Shown one piece after another: positions 37,194-46,546 of a DNA stretch of 64,000 bases. The stretch lies in the NCBI GenBank assembly GCA_964350265.1, contig CAYGJZ010000006.1:22802-86801 (forward strand), written 5' to 3'. Both the position numbers and the translations under genes were made by a program. Within the stretch, counting starts at the first letter, position 1, and the number at the start of each line of letters is the position of its first letter. The DNA comes from BQJD01 sp964350265. GTDB taxonomy: Bacteria > Pseudomonadota > Gammaproteobacteria > Arenicellales > CAJQKF01. The notes under the pieces are model-generated. The model did not search any database and was not told the DNA's origin. It saw only the letters and a list, made by a program, of their open reading frames with translations.

Positions 37194-37694
37194 ATGCATC
37201 CCTTCACCCGCCTGACCACCGCGCTGGCGTGGCTGGCCGCGATCCTGTTCGCGGCCAGCGGCGTCATGCTGTCCTACGAGGTGGTGGCCCGCTACTTCTT
37301 CACCCGGCCGACCATCTGGGCCGCGGAGCTGTCCCAGCTGTGCCTGATCTGGGGCTGCCTGGTGGGCATGCCCTGGGTGCTCGCGGCACGTCGGCATATT
37401 CGCATCACCGCCTGCACCTCGCTGCTGCCGGTGCGCGTGGCGCGCTGGCTGGAGATCGTGGTGCTGGTGCTGGTGGCGGTGTTCAGCACCGCGGTGCTGG
37501 TCAAGGGCTTCGACATCTTCGCCGACTCCTTCCAGCGCGGGCGTACCACCGGTTCGCTGCTGGACCTGCCGGCCTGGGTGGCGGAACTGTCGGTGCCGGT
37601 GGGATTCGGCCTGTTGCTGGTGCAGTCGCTGGTGGAGGCGATGTCGGTGTTCCGACACGGCCTGCCGCCGGAGCCGGGGCACGACGTCGAATGA
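37194..37694 (+). CDS. dctQ: TRAP transporter small permease
   Basis: 166-aa four-helix membrane protein of the DctQ family: LAWLAAILFAASGVMLSYEVV, RPTIWAAELSQ and LLVQSLVEAM. I chose the ATG at 37194 (MHPFTRLTTALAW); a TTG 39 bp upstream would add a poorly conserved leader. Its stop overlaps the dctM start (ATGA). Confidence 0.9.
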   Translation: MHPFTRLTTALAWLAAILFAASGVMLSYEVVARYFFTRPTIWAAELSQLCLIWGCLVGMPWVLAARRHIRITACTSLLPVRVARWLEIVVLVLVAVFSTAVLVKGFDIFADSFQRGRTTGSLLDLPAWVAELSVPVGFGLLLVQSLVEAMSVFRHGLPPEPGHDVE

Positions 37695-38965
37695 CCATCG
37701 TGCTGATCCTGCTGGCCCTGTTCGCGCTGCTGCTGGGCGGGTTGCCGGTGGCGTTCGCGCTGGGCTCGCTGGGCCTGGCGCTGCTGTGGCTGGGCGGCTT
37801 CTCGCCGTTGATGGCACCACAGGCGGTGCTGTCCACCCTCGACGGCTTCATCCTGCTGGCGGTGCCGTTGTTCCTGCTGATGTCCAACATCCTGCTCAAG
37901 GGCGGTGTCGGCCGCGACCTGTTCGCGGCGGTGCATGCCTGGGTGGGGCATTGGCCGGGTGGCCTGGCGGTGGCCACCATCGTCTCCTGCGGCATCTTCG
38001 CCGCCATTTCCGGCAGCTCGGTGGCCACCGCGGCGACCATCGGCACGGTGGCGCTGCCGGAGATGATCTCGCGTGGCTACGACCGCCGCTTCGTCTACGG
38101 CCTGCTGGCCGCCGGTGGCACGCTGGGTATCCTGATCCCGCCGTCCATCCCGATGATCGTCTACGGCTTCATCACCGAGGAATCGGTGATCGCCCTGTTC
38201 CTGGCCGGCGTGGTCCCGGGCCTGTGCCTGCTGGCGCTGTTCATCGTCTACTCCATGATCCACGCCCAGTTCGCCCGCGAGCAGCAGAAGCTGCCGGCGG
38301 CGGACTGGGCCACGCGGCGGCGCGCCAGCGTGCGCGCACTGCCGTCCTTCGCCCTCGCCGTGCTCATCATCGGCGGCATCTACTCCGGTGCCTTCACCCC
38401 CACCGAGGCCGCTGCCATCGGCTTCGCCGCGGCACTGGTGATCACCGCGCTGGTGCTGCGCAGCCTGACCTGGCGCGGCTTTCGCGAGGCGCTGTTCGAG
38501 TCCATGGTGACCACCGTGGCCATCCTGCTCATCGTCGCCGGCGCAAAGATCTTCGGCAAGGCGATCACCCTGTACCGCATTCCGCAGGAGATCTCCGTGT
38601 TCATTACCCAGTCCATCGATACGCCGATGCTGTTCGTCATCGTCGTCTCGGTGGTGCTCCTGCTGATGGGGCTGGTGTTCGAGGCCTTGTCCATGGTGCT
38701 GATCATGACGCCGGTGCTGCTGCCGGCGGCGCTGGCCATGGGCTTCGACCCGATCTGGTTCGGCGTCTACCTGGTGATCATGGTGGAGTGCGCACTGATC
38801 ACGCCGCCGGTGGGGCTGAACCTGTACGTCATCCAGTCGGTGGCGCGTGCCTCGCTGGCGGACGTGTCGCGGGGAGTGGTGCCCTTCCTGCTGCTGATGC
38901 TGGTGGTGGTGCTGCTGCTCTATGCCTGGCCGTCGCTGGCCCTGTACCTGCCGTTCCGCCTCTAG
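37691..38965 (+). CDS. dctM: TRAP transporter large permease
   Basis: 424-aa transport subunit with about twelve hydrophobic segments. Family blocks: GLPVAFALGSLGLALL, GIFAAISGSSVATAATIG, ILIPPSIPMIVYG, FTPTEAAAIG and PPVGLNLYV. With DctPQ it forms a Na+-driven importer. The ATG overlaps the dctQ stop; the downstream neighbour is convergent and overlaps its last 4 bp. Confidence 0.94.
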   Translation: MTIVLILLALFALLLGGLPVAFALGSLGLALLWLGGFSPLMAPQAVLSTLDGFILLAVPLFLLMSNILLKGGVGRDLFAAVHAWVGHWPGGLAVATIVSCGIFAAISGSSVATAATIGTVALPEMISRGYDRRFVYGLLAAGGTLGILIPPSIPMIVYGFITEESVIALFLAGVVPGLCLLALFIVYSMIHAQFAREQQKLPAADWATRRRASVRALPSFALAVLIIGGIYSGAFTPTEAAAIGFAAALVITALVLRSLTWRGFREALFESMVTTVAILLIVAGAKIFGKAITLYRIPQEISVFITQSIDTPMLFVIVVSVVLLLMGLVFEALSMVLIMTPVLLPAALAMGFDPIWFGVYLVIMVECALITPPVGLNLYVIQSVARASLADVSRGVVPFLLLMLVVVLLLYAWPSLALYLPFRL

Positions 38966-39426
38966 CGGGGCGGCTCGCCATCTTCTCGCGCCCGCGAGCG
39001 ACGGCGGCGATTGATCTCGCTCTCGGCGTAGTTGTCGAACATGTCCTGCAGCACCCGTCGCACCGAACCGCTGTAACCGGCGGCGATGCCGAGCAGCAGG
39101 GTGCCGGCGGCAGCGCCCTCGGGGTGACGGTCGATCCAGCGCGACACCAGCGGGTCGAGCCGTTCTTCCAGCAGCGCCTCGAAGCCGTCGTTGCGTCGGC
39201 TGGCACGCTGGCTGCGGCGGCCGGTCAGCCAGCGCGTGCCGAGCAGCACCAGCACGGTCAGTACCAGCAGGGCGCCGCCGGTGGCCAGCGCGGCCAGGGG
39301 TCGGTCGAGTCGGGTGGCGAGCGCCAGGTAGCCGGCCAGCGAGAGGAAGACCACGGCACAGATGGTCAGCACCATCGACACCGACCAGGCGAGCAGGCGC
39401 AGTCGGACGCGCTGGCTGGCCTTCAC
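38962..39426 (-). CDS. Small membrane protein, YqjE/phage-holin-like
   Basis: 154-aa protein with two hydrophobic segments near residues 12-36 and 46-64 (VSMVLTICAVVFLSLAGYLAL and LALATGGALLVLTVLVLLG), then a basic linker and a second half DGFEALLEERLDPLVSRWID with a weak hydrophobic patch GTLLLGIAAGYS. It lies 32 bp downstream of the DUF883 gene on the same strand, a pairing typical of the YqjD/YqjE-type envelope stress proteins. Function unknown; family assignment is tentative. Confidence 0.65.
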   Translation of the reverse strand: MKASQRVRLRLLAWSVSMVLTICAVVFLSLAGYLALATRLDRPLAALATGGALLVLTVLVLLGTRWLTGRRSQRASRRNDGFEALLEERLDPLVSRWIDRHPEGAAAGTLLLGIAAGYSGSVRRVLQDMFDNYAESEINRRRRSRAREDGEPPR

Positions 39427-39458
39427 CGCGGGGTTGTCCTGGCCGGGTCCGGGGTCGA

Positions 39459-39734
39459 CTAGCTGTCGAGCAGCTTGCCGAGGATGAAGCCGATGCCGAA
39501 GGCGGTGGCCACGCTGGTCAGCGGTCGTTCCTCGATCTCGCTCTCGAAGGCACCGATGGTGTCCCTGGCCTTGTCACGGGCCTTTTCCGAGGCCCGTCGG
39601 ACGCGGTCGGTGCCCTCGTCGACGGCACTGCCGGACAGCTTCTTCAGCGCGTCGGCAATGCCGGACAGGTCGTTGCGCAGATCGTCGATCTGTGCCTTGA
39701 GATCTTCAATGTCCTTGTCTGTGGTCGCACTCAC
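39459..39734 (-). CDS. DUF883-family (ElaB/YqjD-like) membrane-anchored protein
   Basis: 91-aa protein beginning MSATTDKDIEDLKAQIDDL (GTG start at 39734, with GGAG about 7 bases upstream). A charged helical region with the repeat-like RASEKARDKARDTIGAFE is followed by a C-terminal hydrophobic tail RPLTSVATAFGIGFILGKLL, the hallmark of this family, which associates with ribosomes at the inner membrane in stationary phase in E. coli. A longer reading from an upstream ATG (39857) adds an arginine-rich shadow and was not used. Confidence 0.85.
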   Translation of the reverse strand: MSATTDKDIEDLKAQIDDLRNDLSGIADALKKLSGSAVDEGTDRVRRASEKARDKARDTIGAFESEIEERPLTSVATAFGIGFILGKLLDS

Positions 39735-39974
39735 GGTAAAGCTCCGGTGTCGGTGGAAATTCGCCCGCGGCCGGGTGCCGCGGCGGAAGCCGCGACGCGA
39801 AACGGCAACCATTGTACCCGTTTCGCCGTTGCCGCGCGCCAGGCGGCGCTCCGGCAACGGCAGAGGGTGCTACCATGGGCACCGGTTTCCGCGGCATCGC
39901 CTTCACTGTAGCCCGGACCACCATGAACCGGAGGTGAACGAACCCTTGACAGGCTTCCCTGCAGAGCGTCGGCG

Positions 39975-41102
39975 ATGAGCAACGTCGACCGCAATCCGCC
40001 AGCAGCGGTGGAACCGGACTCCGTCGCCGAGGGAACACCACTGCGCGACAAGGCCATGTTGATCCGCTCGCTGTCGCTGACCGGCATCTTCGTGCTGATG
40101 GTGCTGTACACCATGTACTTCGCCGCCTCGTTGATCCTGCCGATCACCCTGGCGTTGCTGCTCAACCTGGTGCTCTCGCCGATCTGCCGTTTCATGGTTT
40201 CCCTGCGCGTCCCGCTGACGCTGGCCGCCCTGGTGGTGATGCTGTCGTTCACGGCGACCCTGGCGGCGGGTGTGTATGCCTTTGCCGCGCCGGCGGCGGA
40301 GTGGATGGAGACGTTGCCGTCTGAACTGCGTCGGCTGGAGTACAAGCTGGCCTGGGTCAAGGAGCCGATCCGCAAGGTGCAGGAAACCAAGGAGCAGGTG
40401 GACCGCATCACCAACGTCGAGGGCGACGGCGACAGCGAGAGCAGCAGCGGCGAAGGCGGCACCTTCAGCCTGGTTGACTCGGTGCTCACGCGTACCCCGG
40501 ACATGGTGTTCGGCATTTCGGTGATGCTGATCCTGCTGTTCTTCCTGCTCGCCTCCGGGGACGCCTTCCTCAACAAGATGGTGCAGATCACGCCGTCGTT
40601 GAAGGACAAGAAGCGCGTGGTGGAAACGGCTCGCGACATCCAGCGGCATGTCTCGGTCTACCTCGGCACCATTACCCTGATCAACATCGGCATCGGCCTG
40701 GTGGTGGCGGCGGCGATGTTCCTGCTTGGCATGCCCAACCCGTTGCTGTGGGGGGCCATGCTCACGGTGCTGAACTTCATCCCCTATCTCGGCGCGCTGG
40801 TCTGCATCGGGGTAGTGGCCTTCGTCAGCCTGCTGACCTTCGACACGCCGGGGCAGGTGCTGTTGCCGCCGGCGGTGATCTTCGTCGTGAACGTGCTCGA
40901 GGGGCAGTTCATCACCCCGATCCTGGCCGGTCGCCGGCTGTCGCTGAGCCCGGTGGCGGTCTTCCTGTCGCTGGTGGTGCTGGGCTGGATCTGGGGCGCC
41001 ATCGGCGTGCTCATCGCCGTGCCCGTGCTGGTGACGGTACGCCTGGTCTGCGAACATATCGAGCCGCTGGCGCCGGTTGCCACCTTCCTGCGACGTCACT
41101 GA
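39975..41102 (+). CDS. AI-2E family transporter (PerM-like)
   Basis: 375-aa integral membrane protein with about eight helices. Family motifs: ILPITLALLLNLVLSPI, HVSVYLGTITLINIGIGLVV, NFIPYLGA and the near-C-terminal EGQFITPILAGRRLSLSP, followed by WGAIGVLIAVPVL. A hydrophilic Glu/Ser/Gly-rich loop (residues ~150-163) interrupts the middle. Members export autoinducer-2 or exchange Na+/H+; no luxS is present here, so substrate is open. Divergent from the DUF883 gene. Confidence 0.9.
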   Translation: MSNVDRNPPAAVEPDSVAEGTPLRDKAMLIRSLSLTGIFVLMVLYTMYFAASLILPITLALLLNLVLSPICRFMVSLRVPLTLAALVVMLSFTATLAAGVYAFAAPAAEWMETLPSELRRLEYKLAWVKEPIRKVQETKEQVDRITNVEGDGDSESSSGEGGTFSLVDSVLTRTPDMVFGISVMLILLFFLLASGDAFLNKMVQITPSLKDKKRVVETARDIQRHVSVYLGTITLINIGIGLVVAAAMFLLGMPNPLLWGAMLTVLNFIPYLGALVCIGVVAFVSLLTFDTPGQVLLPPAVIFVVNVLEGQFITPILAGRRLSLSPVAVFLSLVVLGWIWGAIGVLIAVPVLVTVRLVCEHIEPLAPVATFLRRH

Positions 41103-41131
41103 ATGCCATCCCGTACCTTGATCCTGCTGCC

Positions 41132-42019
41132 ATGAACACACCCGCCGACCAACTTCGCCGGCTGCTTGCCGAACCCGGCTGCCTGACCATGCCCTGCTGC
41201 TTCGACGCGCTGTCGGCCTCGCTGATCGAGCAGGCCGGTTTCGGGCTGACCTTCATGTCCGGGTTCGCCGTGTCGGCGGCGCGCATTGCCGAGCCGGATA
41301 CCGGGCTGATGTCCTACGGCGAAGTGCTCGACCAGGGTCGCAACATCTGCGCGGCGGTGTCGATCCCGGTGATCGGCGACGGCGATACCGGCTACGGCAA
41401 CGCGATGAACGTCAGGCGCACGGTGCGCGGCTTCGCCGCCGCCGGCTTCGCCAGCGTCATGATCGAGGACCAGCTGGCGCCGAAGCGCTGCGGACATACC
41501 CGTGGCAAGCAGGTGGTGTCCCGTGCCGAGGCCGAGGACCGGGTGCGCGCGGCGGTGGACGCCCGTGCCGAAGGCGGCGACATCCTGGTGCTGGCGCGTA
41601 CCGACGCCCGCCACGAGCACGGTCTCGGCGAGGCCATCGAGCGGGCCGCCGCCTTCGCCGAGATCGGCGCCGACATCCTGTTCGTGGAGGCGCCGCGCAG
41701 CGAGGCGGAGATGCGCGAGGTGTGTCGCTCGCTGCCGGGTCCGTTGATGGCGAACATCGTCGAGGGCGGGCACACGCCGATGCTGCCCACCGACGAACTG
41801 GCCGACATGGGCTTCGCCATTGCCGCCTACCCGCTGACCCTGTTGTCGGCGGCCATGAAGGCCATGGTCGAGGCGCTGGCGCGGATGAAGAGCGGTGCGT
41901 CGCGTGAATCGTTGCTGATGGATTTTGCCGAACTGCGCGAACGGGTCGGCTTCGAACGCTACTACCACGTCTCGGCGGACTACGACTCGGCCCGGCGCGA
42001 CGAGCCGGCCACCGACTAG
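41132..42019 (+). CDS. Isocitrate lyase/PEP mutase superfamily enzyme
   Basis: 295-aa TIM-barrel lyase. Catalytic blocks: MPCCFDALSASLIEQAGF, DGDTGYGNAMNVRRTV (metal-binding aspartates), IEDQLAPKRCGH (catalytic cysteine of the ICL-like subgroup), LVLARTDARHEHG and LFVEAPRSEAEM. Similar enzymes are oxaloacetate decarboxylase, 2-methylisocitrate lyase, dimethylmalate lyase and carboxyphosphoenolpyruvate mutase; the presence of KRCGH fits a C-C lyase or decarboxylase. It begins 29 bp after the transporter gene and 49 bp before yciB. Exact substrate unknown. Confidence 0.88.
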   Translation: MNTPADQLRRLLAEPGCLTMPCCFDALSASLIEQAGFGLTFMSGFAVSAARIAEPDTGLMSYGEVLDQGRNICAAVSIPVIGDGDTGYGNAMNVRRTVRGFAAAGFASVMIEDQLAPKRCGHTRGKQVVSRAEAEDRVRAAVDARAEGGDILVLARTDARHEHGLGEAIERAAAFAEIGADILFVEAPRSEAEMREVCRSLPGPLMANIVEGGHTPMLPTDELADMGFAIAAYPLTLLSAAMKAMVEALARMKSGASRESLLMDFAELRERVGFERYYHVSADYDSARRDEPATD

Positions 42020-42068
42020 CGGCGGGCCGCGCCCGGTGGCGCGGTATGCGTGACCCGGGTATTCCGAC

Positions 42069-42626
42069 ATGTTTCCTGCCTGGCTGTTCAACCGTCACCT
42101 GGCCTTCGAGCTCGCGCCGGCGGTGGTGTTCTTTCTCGTGCAGCGCCTCGCCGGCCTGGCCGAGGCCGTGGTCGCGCTGATCGTGGCGGCGGCGTGCTGC
42201 ACCCTGCTCGGATACCGCCTGGAACGGCGGGTGCCGGTCTTTCCCCTGCTCACCGTGCTCCTGGTGCTGGCGCTGGGGACCGCCACGCTGGTTTTCGACA
42301 GCGCCAGCTTCGTGATGATGAAGCCCACCGTGGCCAAGACCCTGTTTGCCGTCGCGCTGTTGCTCGGGCTGCGCATGCGCCCGGTACTGCTGGCCCGTGC
42401 CCTCGACGGGCAGGTGCAACTGACCGACGTTGGCTGGCGCGTGCTGACGGCGCGCTGGGTGGGCTTCGCGCTCGGCATGGCGCTGCTCAACGAGTGCGTC
42501 TGGCGTGGCCTTGGCCTCGATGCCTGGGCGGCGTTCCAGGCGGCGTTGACGCCGGTTTCCCTGGCCGGCTACGTCGTCATCACGCGGCTCACCGCGCGGC
42601 GCCACTGGCGGGTGGCCGAAACCTGA
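42069..42626 (+). CDS. yciB: YciB-family inner membrane protein
   Basis: 185-aa polytopic protein of the YciB/IspZ family involved in envelope integrity and septation. Characteristic elements: ELAPAVVFFLVQRLAGL near the start, LRMRPVLLARALDGQVQLTD, and the final NECVWRGLGLDAWAAFQAALTP. About five hydrophobic segments. Followed by a TPR protein after 53 bp. The sequence is more divergent than enterobacterial YciB but the motif order fits. Confidence 0.82.
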   Translation: MFPAWLFNRHLAFELAPAVVFFLVQRLAGLAEAVVALIVAAACCTLLGYRLERRVPVFPLLTVLLVLALGTATLVFDSASFVMMKPTVAKTLFAVALLLGLRMRPVLLARALDGQVQLTDVGWRVLTARWVGFALGMALLNECVWRGLGLDAWAAFQAALTPVSLAGYVVITRLTARRHWRVAET

Positions 42627-42679
42627 AGGCCGTTGCGGCTTCTGGACAGCGGCGCGGCGGGCGTGTCATCTTTCCGGGC

Positions 42680-43423
42680 ATGGCGATATTCCGCGCGATC
42701 TCCCGCACGACCTGCCTGGCGCTGCTGCTGTCCGGACAGGCGTTGTCGTCCGGTTCGGCGGGCGGCGAAGATGCGCTGCCGGTGGATGCCGCCGAGTCCT
42801 CGCTGGTCTATGCCTACGAGCAGTTTCTCGCTGCCCATCCCGATCATGCGCTCGGCACGGAGGTGTGGTTGAAGCTGGCCAACATCCACCTGCGCAACCG
42901 TCGCTTCGACTCGGCGCGCCAGGGCTATGAGCAGGTGATCGGGCGCTCGCAGGCGGCGGACGAGGTGGAGATGAAGCAGGCCGGCCAACTGGGCATGGGC
43001 CTGGCCTACAGTGGCGAGAAGCGTTACCAGGATGCCTGGCGCGAACTCGACAGCGCCATTCGCGAGGCCGAGGGGCTGCCCCGGCGCGGCAACCTGGTCT
43101 CCATGTACCGGGAGATGGCCAGCATCGGCCTGCAACTGCGCAACTACACCTCGGTGATCGAGTACGGCACCACCGCCCGCGATGCCTACCGCACGCTGGG
43201 ACGCTGGGAGGACGAGGCGGTGATGCTGCTGGTCATCGGCGTCGCCAGCGCCGAGACCGGAAACATCGAGCAGGCCGCCGGCTCGCTGCAGCGCAGCCAC
43301 CAGTTGTTCAGTGAACGTGCCGACGATCCCGGGCACCGCGAACAGGCCACGCGGGTGGCGCGCATCGCTCGCGGCTACGGCATCGACGACGTGACCTGGA
43401 CCGTGTCCCGCACCGGCAAGTAG
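42680..43423 (+). CDS. Secreted tetratricopeptide-repeat protein
   Basis: 247-aa protein with an N-terminal signal-like segment (TCLALLLSGQALSSGSA) followed by three to four TPR-like helical pairs, e.g. VYAYEQFLAAHPDHALGTE, LANIHLRNRRFDSARQGYE, GLAYSGEKRYQDAWRELD and MLLVIGVASAETGNIEQAA. This suggests a periplasmic or outer-membrane scaffold. No enzymatic motif seen. It is convergent with the RND pump gene. Confidence 0.75.
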   Translation: MAIFRAISRTTCLALLLSGQALSSGSAGGEDALPVDAAESSLVYAYEQFLAAHPDHALGTEVWLKLANIHLRNRRFDSARQGYEQVIGRSQAADEVEMKQAGQLGMGLAYSGEKRYQDAWRELDSAIREAEGLPRRGNLVSMYREMASIGLQLRNYTSVIEYGTTARDAYRTLGRWEDEAVMLLVIGVASAETGNIEQAAGSLQRSHQLFSERADDPGHREQATRVARIARGYGIDDVTWTVSRTGK

Positions 43424-43451
43424 CAGCGGTCGCGACCGGGCATGTGCCGGG

Positions 43452-46400
43452 CTAGTGCCCGTGCATCCGCACCCGGTGGCTGCGCCGCATGAACAGGCGG
43501 TAGAGAATCGGCACGAAGAACAGGGTCAGCAGGCTGGAGATGCTCAGTCCCCAGACGATGGACGTGGCCACCGGTCCCCACAGCAGGGATCGGCCGCCGA
43601 GTCCGGTGGCCAGCGAGAACAGCCCGGCGATGGTGGTCAGCGAGGTGATCATGATCGGCACCACCCGGCGCCGGGCGGCGTAGACGATGGCATGCAGCAC
43701 CGTGTAGCCGGCATCCAGGCGGGCATTGGCCGCGGAGATCAGCACGATGGCGGAGTTCACCGCGATGCCGGCCAGCGCCACCACGCCGTAGAGCGTGAAC
43801 AGGCTCAGCGGCGTCTCGCTCAACATCAGGCCGAGGACCACGCCGGTGAACGCCAGCGGGATGCTGGAGAGAATCATCAAGGGCTGGAAGTAGCTGCGGA
43901 ACTGGGTGCCGAGAATGAGGTAGATCAGGCCGACGCCGAACAGGAACAGGCGGCCGATGGCATCGAGACTTTCCTCGATGTCGTCGAGCACCCCGGTGAA
44001 GTCCAGGCTGATGCCCGGGTGACGGTCGCTGATCTCGTCCCAGTGTGCACGTACCTCGTTGTTCACGCTGACGGTATCGGTCCGTTCCGTGTCGATGTCG
44101 CCGCTGACGGTGATGGCGCGGCGGAAGTTGTAGTGACGAATGTTGCCGGCACCACGGGTGATCTCCGGCACCAGCAAGGTGGACAGGGGCACCGCCTCGC
44201 CGTCGCGACCGGGCAGGGTCAGTTCCAGCAGGCGGGCGATGTCGTGGTTGTCGCCGGCGTCGATGGACAGGCGAATCTCGACCTTCTCGCCACGGTCCTG
44301 GATGCTGGTCAGCACCTCGCCATCCACCAGCATGCGCAGGGTGCGTGACAGCGTGGCGGCGTCGACGCCGGCGCGCACCAGTGCGTCGTAGTCGGTTTGC
44401 AGGCGGAACTCGCGCTGGCCCTCGGCCTCGTCGTCGGAGACGTCGAAGACTTCCGGCTTGCCTTCCAGGAAGCGTTCCAGGTCGCCGACGGCGGCGCGGA
44501 TGCGGTCGAAGTCGTCGCCGCGCACCTTGATGTTGATCGGCTTGGAGGTCGGCGGACCGCCGGCCAGGCGCAGGAAGGTCACCCGCTCGGGGCCGGGGAT
44601 CGCGTCGACCGGGCCGCGCAGCGCATCGATCACGCTGTCGACGTCGCGCATGCCGTTGCGGGCCGGTCGCAGGGACACCAGCACCTGGCCGTAGTGATCG
44701 CCGAACAAGGGCTCGATCTCGGTGAACTGCTGGCCGGCGTAGCTGACCACCGAGCGTGCCTCGCCGTCGACCAGTCCGGCACGCACCGCGTTCTCGATTT
44801 CCACCACCTTGTCCATGGTCTGTTCCAGCGGCGTGCCGCTGTCCATCTCGACGTTGACGTAGAACAGCCGCAGCGGGTCGCTGGCGAAGAAGTCCACGCG
44901 GATCGCGCCGGTGGCCACCGCCGCGCCGGCGCCGGCAATCATCATCACGATGACAATGCCGGAAACCAGCGGGTAGCGCAGGACCTTCAGCAGCATGCGC
45001 GTGTAGATGACCCGCACGCGGTGCAGGAAGCGCGTACGCAGGCGCTGCACCAGTCCCGGGTTGCGCAGGTCGATGCGCATGGCGGTGACATGCGCCGGCA
45101 GCATCCAGAAGGCTTCCACCAGGCTGATGGCCAGCGCGATGGTCACCACCAGCGGGATCACCAGCATGAACTGGCCGAGAATGCCGGGCAGCAGCATCAA
45201 CGGCATGAAGGCGGCGATGGTGGTCAGCACGGCGGTGGTCACCGGGCTGGCCACTTCGCGCAGCGCCGCCAGCGTGGCGGCCATGACCTCGGCACCACGT
45301 TGCAGCCGGTAGTAGATGGATTCCACCACCACCACGGCGTCGTCCACCAGCATGCCCAGGCTGATGACCACGCCCAGCAGCACGGTCACGTTGAGGGTCT
45401 GGCCGAGGATCGACAGGGCCCAGAAGGTGCCGGCGAGGATGAAGGGAATGCCGATGCAGGTCAGCACCGCGATGCGCGCGCCGACGAAGACCCAGGTCAC
45501 CACCAGCACCAGGGCGAAGCCGAGCGCGGCATTGGTCTGCATCACGTTCAGCGCGTCGCGGGTCACCTGTGTCTGGTCGTCGACCAGTTCGGCGCGCACG
45601 CCGCGCTGGCTCATGGTGCGGTTGAACTGCGCGGTGTACTGGTCGAGCACTTCGACCAGCTCGATGTTGTTGGTATTCGCCTTCTTGGTCACCGAGAGCA
45701 TCGCCGCCGGCTGCCCGCGGTAGCGTACCAGGGTGCGCGACTCGTCCATGCCGCGGGAGATGGTGGCGATGTCGCCGAGCAGCACTTCTCCCTCGCCGCG
45801 GGACACCGGGATGCGGGCCAGTTGCCCGGGGTCCCGGTCGGTGCCCACCAGGCGCACCAGCCAGCGTTCCTGGTCGATGGCAATGCTGCCGGCGGCGACG
45901 TCGCGGAAGCCGCCCTGGATGGCGGCGGCAATCTCCACCGGCGAGACGTTCAGCGACTGCAGTTTCTCGGCGTCCAGCCGCACCAGGATCTCGGGATCGG
46001 GCAGCGAGGTCACCAGGACCCGGTCGACGCCGCGCAGTTGTTCCAGCTCGTCCTTGACCAGGCGCGCCAGCTCGCGCAGGTTCTCGTCGTAGACCGCCGA
46101 GGAGACCACCACCGTGGCGGTGGGGAAGGCATTGGCGCTGGTGACCTCGAAGATCACCGGGTCGAGCGCGTCCTCGGGCAGTTCGGCCTGCTCGTTCTGG
46201 ATCTCGCGGCGCAGGTCGTTGACCCGCTTGTCGAACGTGTCGCTGTCGATTTCGTTGAAGCGCACCACCACGTTGGAGGTGCTTTCCCGGCTGGTGCTGG
46301 CGACGAAGCGCACGTCGTCGAGTCGGCGTACCGCGTCCTCGATGACGTCGGTGACGCGCTTCTCCACGTCCTCGGCCGAGGCGCCCGGGTAGACGGTGGT

Positions 46401-46535
46401 GATGTCGATCCAGTTGAAGTTGATGGTCGGATCCTGTTCCCGCGGCAGGGTCAGGTAGGTGAGGGTGCCGAGCACCAGCACCAGCACGAACATCACGTTG
46501 GCGAGAACGTGGTTCTCCAGGAAGCGGCGGAACAT
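43452..46535 (-). CDS. RND-family efflux permease (AcrB-like)
   Basis: 1027-aa inner-membrane proton-driven pump. It begins MFRRFLENHVLANVMFVLV with the first transmembrane helix, then a large periplasmic porter domain, helices 2-6, a second porter domain and helices 8-12. The proton-relay aspartates are present in GMLVDDAVVVVES (helix 4, near residue 400). The QDPTINFNWIDITTVYPGAS and GISLDFTGVLDDIEESL segments place it among HAE1/multidrug-type or uncharacterised RND pumps rather than heavy-metal CusA. The adaptor gene lies 11 bp upstream in the same operon; no TolC-like outer membrane factor is nearby, so it must borrow one. Confidence 0.93.
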   Translation of the reverse strand: MFRRFLENHVLANVMFVLVLVLGTLTYLTLPREQDPTINFNWIDITTVYPGASAEDVEKRVTDVIEDAVRRLDDVRFVASTSRESTSNVVVRFNEIDSDTFDKRVNDLRREIQNEQAELPEDALDPVIFEVTSANAFPTATVVVSSAVYDENLRELARLVKDELEQLRGVDRVLVTSLPDPEILVRLDAEKLQSLNVSPVEIAAAIQGGFRDVAAGSIAIDQERWLVRLVGTDRDPGQLARIPVSRGEGEVLLGDIATISRGMDESRTLVRYRGQPAAMLSVTKKANTNNIELVEVLDQYTAQFNRTMSQRGVRAELVDDQTQVTRDALNVMQTNAALGFALVLVVTWVFVGARIAVLTCIGIPFILAGTFWALSILGQTLNVTVLLGVVISLGMLVDDAVVVVESIYYRLQRGAEVMAATLAALREVASPVTTAVLTTIAAFMPLMLLPGILGQFMLVIPLVVTIALAISLVEAFWMLPAHVTAMRIDLRNPGLVQRLRTRFLHRVRVIYTRMLLKVLRYPLVSGIVIVMMIAGAGAAVATGAIRVDFFASDPLRLFYVNVEMDSGTPLEQTMDKVVEIENAVRAGLVDGEARSVVSYAGQQFTEIEPLFGDHYGQVLVSLRPARNGMRDVDSVIDALRGPVDAIPGPERVTFLRLAGGPPTSKPINIKVRGDDFDRIRAAVGDLERFLEGKPEVFDVSDDEAEGQREFRLQTDYDALVRAGVDAATLSRTLRMLVDGEVLTSIQDRGEKVEIRLSIDAGDNHDIARLLELTLPGRDGEAVPLSTLLVPEITRGAGNIRHYNFRRAITVSGDIDTERTDTVSVNNEVRAHWDEISDRHPGISLDFTGVLDDIEESLDAIGRLFLFGVGLIYLILGTQFRSYFQPLMILSSIPLAFTGVVLGLMLSETPLSLFTLYGVVALAGIAVNSAIVLISAANARLDAGYTVLHAIVYAARRRVVPIMITSLTTIAGLFSLATGLGGRSLLWGPVATSIVWGLSISSLLTLFFVPILYRLFMRRSHRVRMHGH

Positions 46536-46546
46536 GCAGGCGTTCC

